From DASWHF01 sp036393295 (lineage in GTDB: Bacteria; Pseudomonadota; Gammaproteobacteria; Acidiferrobacterales; UBA6901): DNA of 6,069 bases. Numbering within the stretch: position 1 is the stretch's first letter; each line of letters opens with the position of its first letter. The DNA lies in contig DASWHF010000071.1 in assembly GCA_036393295.1 (NCBI GenBank), forward strand, positions 1 to 6,069, read 5' to 3'. Under the pieces are notes generated by a model. It did not search any database. It saw only the letters and a program-made list of their open reading frames with translations, and was not told the DNA's origin. The translations under genes were made by a program, and so were the position numbers. Shown here piece after piece: positions 1 through 4,807 of this stretch.

Positions 1-33
1 GGCGGAGGCGGAAGCGGGAGGTGTTGGGCATAA
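1..33 (+). CDS. Possible 3' end of a gene entering from the left (Gly-rich tail)
   Basis: In frame 1 the first bases read GGGGSGRCWA followed by TAA at 31-33. A glycine-rich C-terminus is plausible for several membrane-anchored families, but ten residues cannot identify one. Frame 2 is also open and reads to the TAA at 50-52, which lies at the edge of the neighbouring repeat element. The purine-rich, G-run composition may simply be non-coding. This is only a hint that a rightward gene ends here. Confidence 0.15.
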   Translation, partial: GGGGSGRCWA

Positions 34-49
34 GAAGACTCTAGCATTT

Positions 50-152
50 TAACGGGGTCGGAGTGATTTAATTTTGGGCAGTTGCCGTCCCATCGCCGTC
101 GGTGGTTCACGATGGTAAAGCTGGTTAAAATTAAATCACTCCGACCCCTTTA
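50..152. mobile_element. MITE-like inverted-repeat element, copy 1
   Basis: A perfect 22-bp inverted repeat has arms at 54-75 (begins GGGGTCGGAGTGA) and 127-148 (ends TCACTCCGACCCC). With one mismatch at 53/149 it extends outward to TAA/TTA, so 25 of 26 positions pair. The 51-bp centre contains a smaller stem, CCATCG at 90-95 against CGATGG at 110-115. A second copy of identical length lies at 3224-3326 in the same orientation. The element has no coding capacity, so it would need a transposase supplied in trans. From memory, GGGGTC(A/G)GAGT-type ends are common near RAYT/IS200-like transposases; that link is recollection and no transposase is present here. Read as RNA on the minus strand downstream of abiEii, the long stem could also act as a terminator or a 3'-end stabilising structure. 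Confidence 0.75.
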
Positions 153-196
153 TTCGACCCTTAATTGGTTGCGCAGACCGGCGGGGTCGCATGGTC

Positions 197-1117
197 CTAC
201 AGCCCAAGCTTTCTCTTGAGCCTTTCCAGGGACTCGGCGTGCTTCGCTTCGCCGATTCTCTGAATGTTAAACAGCTTCCACCGAATCGCGGGAAGTTTCT
301 CAATGCCGGCAATACCGATGGCGCTCCATTTTGGCCGTCCTTCCTTCAGCGAGACCAGGAATGCCTTTTCGGCGTCGGTCAGTCCTTTCATAAAAACGTC
401 GATGAAGGCCTCCCTGGCCGTGACCAGCTCGTCGTAACCGACCGCTTCGGCCGTCATCCCGGCGAACTCGCTCTCGTGGATCTGCCGGACGTCTTTGCGG
501 ACCGGATCGAGCAGCTCATTCATCGGCCGATCATGGCTGGCGAGATAAACGACAAACGCCGTGCGGATGTCATCCGTGATGCCTTCGTTTTTCAGCAACA
601 CCATGATGTCGAAAAGATCCCGCGGGTGCTGGCGGTCGAGCGCGGCGCAGAGTTTTCCTCCGTACAGGTCCGCGACCGAAAGCGTTCTCGCCGTAACCGA
701 GAGCTCGAACGTCTCCTCCGCCCGCGGTGTCAGCGTGCGTTCCTCGACGGGAAATACGGCACCACGGAGGACTTCATTCGGCTCGATCTTTATCCGCGTG
801 CCGCCGGCCGCCACGACCAGCTTGGCGATTCGATCCGCCTTTCGGGCGCGGGTCTCTTGCACCTTCGCGCCGGGGATTGCCCTCCTGATCGCGGCGGCGA
901 TACGGGCGAGCGCGCTGCTCATTTCCTGCAACGCGGTATCTCGCGGCTCGTCCACCGGCAGATAGGCGAGATCGATATCCACGGACAGGCGTGGCATGTC
1001 GCGTACGAACAGATTGATCGCCGTCCCGCCTTTCAGCGCAAAGCAGTTCTCGGCCGTCACCTGCGGGATCACCCGCAGCATCAATACCGCCTGCTCGAAA
1101 TAGGGGCTGTTTCTCAT
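197..1117 (-). CDS. abiEii: AbiEii-family nucleotidyltransferase toxin
   Basis: This 306-residue protein has the AbiEii/AbiGii nucleotidyltransferase fold. Visible motifs are KGGTAINLF (29-37) followed by RLSVDIDL (43-50), giving the GG plus D47/D49 metal site. Next come IKIE (109-112), ADLYGGKLCAALDR (149-162, with K155) and RDLFD (166-170). Family members are toxins of type IV toxin-antitoxin/abortive-infection systems: they arrest growth reversibly, and the related MenT enzymes add nucleotides to tRNA acceptor ends. The substrate of this protein cannot be read from sequence. The ATG at 1117 was chosen because it forms an ATGA overlap with the abiEi stop, has AGAAGG five bases upstream, and gives the usual family length. 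A longer in-frame opening to 1270 overlaps the end of abiEi and does not look like this family. No frameshift or missing motif was seen. The gene is expected to be co-transcribed with abiEi. Confidence 0.93.
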   Translation of the reverse strand: MRNSPYFEQAVLMLRVIPQVTAENCFALKGGTAINLFVRDMPRLSVDIDLAYLPVDEPRDTALQEMSSALARIAAAIRRAIPGAKVQETRARKADRIAKLVVAAGGTRIKIEPNEVLRGAVFPVEERTLTPRAEETFELSVTARTLSVADLYGGKLCAALDRQHPRDLFDIMVLLKNEGITDDIRTAFVVYLASHDRPMNELLDPVRKDVRQIHESEFAGMTAEAVGYDELVTAREAFIDVFMKGLTDAEKAFLVSLKEGRPKWSAIGIAGIEKLPAIRWKLFNIQRIGEAKHAESLERLKRKLGL

Positions 1118-1128
1118 GCCCGCCTTCT
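1114..1128 (-). promoter_or_regulatory. abiEi/abiEii translational coupling junction and abiEii Shine-Dalgarno
   Basis: On the minus strand the sequence AGAAGGCGGGCATGA places a ribosome-binding site (AGAAGG, 1123-1128) five bases before the abiEii ATG. The last A of that ATG and the following bases form the TGA of abiEi. This start-stop overlap predicts coupled synthesis of antitoxin and toxin, and it fixes the abiEii start. Confidence 0.85.
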
Positions 1129-1911
1129 GGACGAGGCGCGCACGTCGCCGATGTCCGGCACGGAGATGTTGTATTTGGAATCGAAACGCCCGCCGCGGAC
1201 CAGCATGCGCTTGCCCTTGCCGAAATCCACTTTCGATAGATCGAGCCGCTTGACCCAGCCATGCCCGCAACCCTCGGCCAGCACCATGAACAGGCGCTTG
1301 ACCTTCACCGAGGCGCAGCGTTCGAGCAGGGCCTGCACGAGCCTGGGACGCAGGGTCGTCAGCCCTTCCATTAACAGTCGCGCCTCCTCATACGATTCTT
1401 CCCCGGGCACCAAGTACAACACCTCCATCATGGCCCGCTCGGGGGTCGAAATGCGCACCGCGAAGGACCCCAGGTCCTGCCGGGTGAGCCCCGCGGCCGG
1501 GTCGCCGGCAAACAGGTTGGTTGTGGTATAGCGGATTCCGGCGCCCCAGCGGTGCTGGGTGAACCAGGCCGGCAGCTTGGTGTCGGGAAGGCCGAACAGG
1601 AAAACCGGGGCGCCCTTTCCCAGCGGCAGGAAATGGGCGTAGCCTCGCATTTGCAGGGCGGTTTTTGCGCCGGCATGCACGGGGAGCGCCAACTGCTCCT
1701 GCAGAGCGAAGAGGCCGCCGGGCCATTCGACTTTGTCGGACGATTTTGCGTACGCGCCTTGGCCTATACGACGCAGCCAGGAAGCCTTTTTATATTCATG
1801 CACGAGCTGCTGGTATGCCCCCTGCTTCTCCAGCCAACGTGGCACCGCTATGGTCCCGGAGGGCCACTTTCTGAGGAGTTGGTTTATTTTACTTCCTGTT
1901 CCACTAGTCAT
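1114..1911 (-). CDS. abiEi: AbiEi-family antitoxin / transcriptional repressor
   Basis: This 265-residue protein matches the type IV antitoxin AbiEi architecture. Residues about 5-60 form a winged-helix DNA-binding region, ending in the recognisable SWLRRIGQGAY (44-54). The AbiEi core follows, including LFAGDP (133-138) and ISTPERAMMEVL (154-165). The C-terminal domain ends with VDFGKGKRMLVRGGRFDSKY (228-247), typical of the group. In characterised AbiE systems this protein neutralises AbiEii without stable binding and represses its own operon by binding inverted repeats in the promoter. A matching perfect repeat lies 17-53 bp upstream here. The ATG at 1911 is the only start giving a complete wing domain. 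No clear Shine-Dalgarno precedes it, so translation may be leaderless or weakly initiated. It precedes and overlaps the toxin gene, the usual order for AbiE. Confidence 0.9.
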   Translation of the reverse strand: MTSGTGSKINQLLRKWPSGTIAVPRWLEKQGAYQQLVHEYKKASWLRRIGQGAYAKSSDKVEWPGGLFALQEQLALPVHAGAKTALQMRGYAHFLPLGKGAPVFLFGLPDTKLPAWFTQHRWGAGIRYTTTNLFAGDPAAGLTRQDLGSFAVRISTPERAMMEVLYLVPGEESYEEARLLMEGLTTLRPRLVQALLERCASVKVKRLFMVLAEGCGHGWVKRLDLSKVDFGKGKRMLVRGGRFDSKYNISVPDIGDVRASSRRRA

Positions 1912-1918
1912 AATTGTT

Positions 1919-1964
1919 AAATTAGCTGAATATTAAACTATGTGCAAGCGGAAGTTTAATATTC
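1919..1964 (-). promoter_or_regulatory. Candidate abiE promoter with AbiEi operator (12-bp inverted repeat)
   Basis: The arms GAATATTAAACT (1928-1939) and AGTTTAATATTC (1953-1964) are perfectly complementary and separated by 13 bp. This AT-rich island contrasts with the surrounding GC-rich DNA. On the minus strand, TTGCAC (1942-1947) and TAATTT (1919-1924) are spaced by 17 bp and could be the -35 and -10 boxes, each matching consensus at three positions. One arm would then lie between the boxes and the other just upstream of -35, which suits a repressor. Binding of AbiEi to inverted repeats in its promoter is established for the family; its use of this site is inference. The start point would fall at or next to the ATG, suggesting a very short or absent leader. 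Confidence 0.7.
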
Positions 1965-2023
1965 CTATCATTTCACAAGGATGGCTGGTTATTAAGGTAC
2001 CGGAATAAACTCGGACATCCTCA

Positions 2024-3049
2024 TTAACCCGCAGCCCGCCGCGCCGCATCGCCACCCTCCTCGGCCAGCAAATGCATGATCAACCGGATCATCAGCTCCT
2101 TGTTGCCGGGCGCGCTCTCGGCGGTGAGCAGCGCGAGCGCGACCAGGGCGTTGTCGTTGATTTTGAGCTCGCCGCGCGCGTCGGTGAGGAAGCGGTTCTC
2201 GCGCAGGTAGAGGATGAACAGGAACGACGCGATGCGCTTGTTGCCGTCGGTGAACGGGTGGTCCTTGATGATGAAGTACAGCAGATGCGCGGCGCACTCT
2301 TCAATGCTCGGATAGAGCGGCTGCCGATCGAAGGTCTGCTCGATGGCGCCGAGGATGGCGCGCAGCCGGTCCTCGCGCTCGCGGCCGAACAGCGCGGTGG
2401 CCTGGCCCTGGTCCATGAGCCGGGCCTTGAGTGTGGCGATGGCCTGGTAGGCACGCGCCGCGTCGAGCGCCGCGCGGGCGCGCCGGCGATGCCGGGGCGA
2501 CTCGAGCCGCCGCTCGTCGTAGGCGCCGAGCAGCAGCCAGGTCTTGGCGTAGCGGCTCACGACGTCGAGCACGCCGCGGCCGGGGTCGTCGACCAGCTCG
2601 TGGCGCGTGAGCGTGCGCGCCAATAGCTGCACTGCCTGCTCGGCCTCGGCCAGCCCGCGCTCGCGCAGCCGGCGCTCGTTCAGGGTGTAGCCGCGGACCA
2701 GGTGGTCCTTGAGGGTGCGGGTGGCCCAGATGCGGAACTGCGTGCCGCGTTTGGAATTGACGCGGTAGCCGACCGAAATTATGACATCCAGGCTGTAGAA
2801 CGCCACCGGCCGGTCGGATTCGGCAATATGCATTTTTTGCATATTGCCCTTCGCATCCAGCTCGCGTTCTTTGAAGACGTTACGGATGTGGCGCGAAATG
2901 ACCGACTGATCGCGCTGAAACAGCTCGACCAGTTGCGCCTGGCTCAGCCAGACAGTGTCACCCGCCAACCGCACATCAACAGCGGTACTGCCATCCTCGG
3001 TGCGATACAGAACTACCTGCCCAAATTCGTTCGTTTGGTCTTTGTTCAC
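2024..3049 (-). CDS. RhuM family / Fic domain fusion protein
   Basis: This 341-residue protein joins an N-terminal RhuM-type region to a C-terminal Fic/Doc domain. In the first part, residues about 34-59 (LSQAQLVELF, then QSVISRHIRNVF) look like a helix-turn-helix. The RhuM signatures NMQKMHIA (69-76), FYSLDVIISVGYRVNSKRGT (84-103) and FRIWATRTLKDHL (105-117) follow. The Fic domain covers about 190-330, and its catalytic motif HPFTDGNKR (264-272) is intact, with His264 as the expected base. Fic enzymes usually transfer AMP or another phosphate-containing group onto proteins; the target here is unknown. RhuM-Fic proteins of this length are common and often found in mobile or defence-rich regions. 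No separate antitoxin gene adjoins it, and I could not identify a clear inhibitory [S/T]xxxE[G/N] helix. The GTG at 3049 was chosen for the purine-rich site just upstream and full RhuM homology. An ATG at 3056 is in another frame. The gene lies 112 bp upstream of abiEi on the same strand. Confidence 0.9.
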   Translation of the reverse strand: MNKDQTNEFGQVVLYRTEDGSTAVDVRLAGDTVWLSQAQLVELFQRDQSVISRHIRNVFKERELDAKGNMQKMHIAESDRPVAFYSLDVIISVGYRVNSKRGTQFRIWATRTLKDHLVRGYTLNERRLRERGLAEAEQAVQLLARTLTRHELVDDPGRGVLDVVSRYAKTWLLLGAYDERRLESPRHRRRARAALDAARAYQAIATLKARLMDQGQATALFGREREDRLRAILGAIEQTFDRQPLYPSIEECAAHLLYFIIKDHPFTDGNKRIASFLFILYLRENRFLTDARGELKINDNALVALALLTAESAPGNKELMIRLIMHLLAEEGGDAARRAAG

Positions 3050-3060
3050 GGTCCATGTGC

Positions 3061-3073
3061 CTCTCCCTCCCCC
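3061..3073 (-). promoter_or_regulatory. Ribosome-binding site for the RhuM-Fic GTG start
   Basis: The minus strand reads GGGGGAGGGAGAG here, followed by 11 bases to the GTG at 3049. This strong purine tract supports the non-ATG start. An out-of-frame ATG (3054-3056) sits between them and might compete for initiation. I saw no convincing -35/-10 pair further upstream. Confidence 0.5.
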
Positions 3074-3142
3074 TCGGGTTTGGTTGAGGCCGGAATGCTA
3101 GCGCAGGACGAACGACGACACAGCCGGTGAATAAGGTGTGAG

Positions 3143-3226
3143 ATGCATACTAACGATGGCAAATTGCAGCTGATATTGTACGTCGCCGTGGATCAGGGTG
3201 ATGATCGGACTTCGGCCGCTCATTAA
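3143..3226 (+). CDS. Possible 27-residue ORF ending at the repeat-element boundary
   Basis: ATG at 3143 is preceded by AAGG (3133-3136) at a spacing of six. The frame stays open for 27 codons, with LQLILYVAVDQGDD in its middle, and stops at TAA 3224-3226, the outer end of the second repeat element. It resembles no family I know. It may be a gene fragment cut by insertion of the element, or chance. Nothing else in 3050-3223 looks coding. Confidence 0.15.
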   Translation: MHTNDGKLQLILYVAVDQGDDRTSAAH

Positions 3227-3326
3227 AAGCGCCGAAGCGAATTAACTTCGAGCAGCTGCCGTCCCATCGTCGTCGGTGACGCACGATGGTGAAAGTGCTC
3301 AAAATCAAATCACTCCGACCCCATTA
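3224..3326. mobile_element. MITE-like inverted-repeat element, copy 2 (left arm decayed)
   Basis: This element aligns with copy 1 (50-152) base for base without gaps, in the same orientation, offset by exactly 3174 bp. Over the 95-bp core about 75 positions match. The right arm (3301-3322) has one difference from copy 1, whereas the left arm (3228-3249) differs at 8 of 22 positions and no longer pairs well with it. The inner stem is better preserved than in copy 1: CCATCGT (3264-3270) can pair with ACGATGG (3283-3289). It lies between the divergent RhuM-Fic and repeat-protein genes. Confidence 0.7.
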
Positions 3327-3330
3327 TTCC

Positions 3331-3351
3331 AATGCGGCAACTTGTCGCATT
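3331..3351. repeat. Short hairpin next to repeat copy 2
   Basis: AATGCGGCA (3331-3339) can pair with TGTCGCATT (3343-3351) through nine positions, one of them a G-U pair, around a three-base loop. No T-run follows on the plus strand. Its role is unknown; it may be part of the flanking repeat or chance. Confidence 0.3.
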
Positions 3352-3403
3352 CAACGGCGGGCAAGGCATAAATACTATCTATTAGCGTTTAATTAAATAC
3401 TGA

Positions 3404-3412
3404 TGTTATAGT
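3404..3412 (+). promoter_or_regulatory. Candidate extended -10 promoter for the two-gene exported-protein operon
   Basis: TGTTATAGT fits the extended -10 pattern TGnTATAAT with one mismatch, in an AT-rich stretch (3371-3410) within GC-rich surroundings. No good -35 box is found 16-18 bp upstream, which is tolerated by extended -10 promoters. A start near 3419 would give a leader of about 155 bases before the ATG at 3574. Confidence 0.35.
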
Positions 3413-3449
3413 CCCGCTCGACGGATCGCCACCCGCTGAGTGATAGCAC

Positions 3450-3463
3450 CGATCGCCCGATCG
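3450..3463. repeat. CGATCG inverted repeat in the leader
   Basis: CGATCG (3450-3455) and its identical palindromic partner (3458-3463) are separated by CC, forming a 6-bp inverted repeat about 30 bp into the predicted leader. It could be a regulator site or an RNA stem. GATCG-type strings recur nearby by composition, so significance is uncertain. Confidence 0.3.
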
Positions 3464-3536
3464 CGCGCATGTCAGAGCGTGGATGCAGTGCGGCCCATCA
3501 GGGAGATCGCGGCCGAACGCCCGATCGACAATCATC

Positions 3537-3553
3537 GCGCCGCAGGGCGGCGC
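3537..3553 (+). promoter_or_regulatory. GC-rich hairpin just upstream of the ribosome-binding site
   Basis: GCGCCGC (3537-3543) and GCGGCGC (3547-3553) pair perfectly across an AGG loop. The stem ends nine bases before the GGAG at 3563-3566. In the mRNA it would be very stable and close to the initiation region, so it could influence translation or mRNA decay. No T-run follows, so it is not an obvious intrinsic terminator. Confidence 0.4.
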
Positions 3554-3573
3554 ATTACGTTCGGAGTCCATCC

Positions 3574-4770
3574 ATGTCCTTTCCCCTTTTCCTCCGCCGC
3601 GGGCGACCGGCCGCGCCGTGGCTGTTCGCGCTCGCCATCCTCGCCCTGCCTTACCACGGCGCGTGGCCGGCGCGCACCGTGCCGTTGTCGACACAGCTCG
3701 CCGATCTCGTCACCCAGGGCCGCGCGCTCGACACGCAGCTGGCGTCCATCACGCTCACCGGCGACAACCACTGCACCGAGCTCGGCAGCGCCAACGCCGC
3801 GCTGGCCGACTATCTGGCGAGCATCGATACGGTCTACGCCGGCCTCGGCGCGCCGCTCACCCTCGACACTGCGTCGCTCGCCTCGCTCGACGAGCTGTCG
3901 AACCTGGCGATGAGCATCGGCGGTCGCGCCATGACGCTGTCGCTGCAGCTGCGCACGCTCTCCGACTCCGCCGGCCTGGTCGAGTACCAGGCGAGCCTGT
4001 CGGCGATGCTGCGACTGTCCGACGACATCGGCAGCATGGCCGACCGGATTCTCGACATGGCCAACAAGATCCTGGTGATGGCCGACAACATCGGGCTGAT
4101 GGCCGACCGCATCCTGGTCACCCAGCAGCTGCAGAACACCAACATCGCCCTGACCCAGGCCTCGATCCTCGCCACCCAGCAGAACATGATCGTGCTGAGC
4201 GACACGCTCGGCACGCTCGCCTACAACACCCCGCTCGGCGGGCTGGTCAGCAACGGCAACGCGCTGGTGAGCCAGCTCGGCGCGGTGAGCCTGACCGCGA
4301 CCGGCATGGACACCCAGCTCGCGGGCGTCGAGGCCGCCGTCACGACCTATCTCAACGGCGTCGTCGCGCTCTACACCGTGGTGAGCCGCGACAGCGCGCT
4401 GGCCAGCTACTACGTCAACGGCGACACGCTGACGATGCTCGGCGATCTGTCCGGCATCCAGACCGCCCTGGCGGCGGCGCTGGCGGGCTATGCCAACGCG
4501 ATCAATCAGCTCGCGCCGCTGACCGCGACGCCGGTGCTGGCCGACGCCACCGCCAGCATGCTGCGCCTCACCCAGGACATCAACGTGATGTCGGGCCGCA
4601 TCGTCGAGATGGGCGATGGGATCATCGTCATGGCCGACAACATCGGCATCATGGCCGGGCGGATCGTCGACACCCAGGCCTTGCAGCAGACCAACATCGA
4701 CCTGACCCAGGACTCGCTGCTGACCGCCCAGAGCGTGACCGTCGGCGTTATCGCCGGCGCCGGGCTGTAA
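3574..4770 (+). CDS. Exported internally duplicated MAD-heptad protein (paralogue A), function unknown
   Basis: The 398-residue protein begins with a signal peptide: RRGR at 8-11, a hydrophobic core PWLFALAILAL at 15-25, and cleavage near residues 30-33. The rest is predicted helical and made of two repeats of 184 residues. Each has a variable helical part, then M-L-x-L-(S/T), then four heptads of the form I-x-x-M-A-D-x (152-179 and 336-363), then a Thr/Gln/Asn-rich helix containing TNIxLTQxSxL. Ile and Met at the a and d positions suggest a coiled coil. The second repeat is more diverged, with MSGRIVEMGDG in place of MADRILDMANK. Cys67 is the only cysteine. The ATG at 3574 was preferred over one at 3469 because GGAG lies seven bases upstream and it puts the signal peptide at the N-terminus. 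I recognise no named domain. It is followed after 37 bp by its paralogue, implying an operon and partner proteins. Confidence 0.85.
   Translation: MSFPLFLRRGRPAAPWLFALAILALPYHGAWPARTVPLSTQLADLVTQGRALDTQLASITLTGDNHCTELGSANAALADYLASIDTVYAGLGAPLTLDTASLASLDELSNLAMSIGGRAMTLSLQLRTLSDSAGLVEYQASLSAMLRLSDDIGSMADRILDMANKILVMADNIGLMADRILVTQQLQNTNIALTQASILATQQNMIVLSDTLGTLAYNTPLGGLVSNGNALVSQLGAVSLTATGMDTQLAGVEAAVTTYLNGVVALYTVVSRDSALASYYVNGDTLTMLGDLSGIQTALAAALAGYANAINQLAPLTATPVLADATASMLRLTQDINVMSGRIVEMGDGIIVMADNIGIMAGRIVDTQALQQTNIDLTQDSLLTAQSVTVGVIAGAGL
4027..4110 (+). repeat. 21-bp tandem repeats encoding I-x-x-M-A-D-x heptads, array A1
   Basis: Four consecutive 21-bp units (starting 4027, 4048, 4069, 4090) each carry ATGGCC(G/A)AC at the same place and encode one heptad. 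A fifth, degenerate unit (ILVTQQL) follows. This is the best-preserved array with the one at 5255. Confidence 0.85.
4579..4662 (+). repeat. 21-bp tandem repeats, array A2 (diverged)
   Basis: Four 21-bp units encode INVMSGR, IVEMGDG, IIVMADN and IGIMAGR. They lie exactly 552 bp after array A1. This is the most diverged of the four arrays, with Gly replacing Ala or Asp in several heptads. Confidence 0.75.
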
Positions 4771-4794
4771 GCGGCGCGCCGTCATGCCTTACAT

Positions 4795-4799
4795 GGAGA
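4795..4799 (+). promoter_or_regulatory. Ribosome-binding site deciding the paralogue B start
   Basis: GGAGA lies nine to ten bases before the ATG at 4808. Upstream in-frame ATGs at 4784 and 4793 lack this spacing and would put extra polar residues before the signal peptide, so 4808 is preferred. Confidence 0.6.
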
Positions 4800-4807
4800 A
4801 TTCCGTT

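Noticed and set aside
1..21. G-quadruplex from the GG runs at the left edge
   Set aside because: Only two-base G runs in a short purine-rich stretch; too weak to claim, and possibly a coding tail.
1118..1270. N-terminal extension of AbiEii to an ATG at 1270
   Set aside because: The extra 51 residues overlap abiEi in another frame, do not look like the family, and the ATG at 1117 has a good ribosome-binding site and a start-stop overlap.
191..1531. Long plus-strand ORF (446 codons) opposite the AbiE genes
   Set aside because: It is antisense to two well-recognised overlapping genes, spans their junction and resembles no family; it is a GC-rich shadow frame.
3469..3573. N-terminal extension of paralogue A to an ATG at 3469
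   Set aside because: It would bury the signal peptide behind 35 polar residues and crosses the GC hairpin; the GGAG at 3563 supports 3574.
3532..4785. Long minus-strand ORF (417 codons) opposite paralogue A
   Set aside because: Its Gln/His/Arg/Gly-rich repetitive translation is the antisense of the heptad repeats; the plus strand has the signal peptide and ribosome-binding site.
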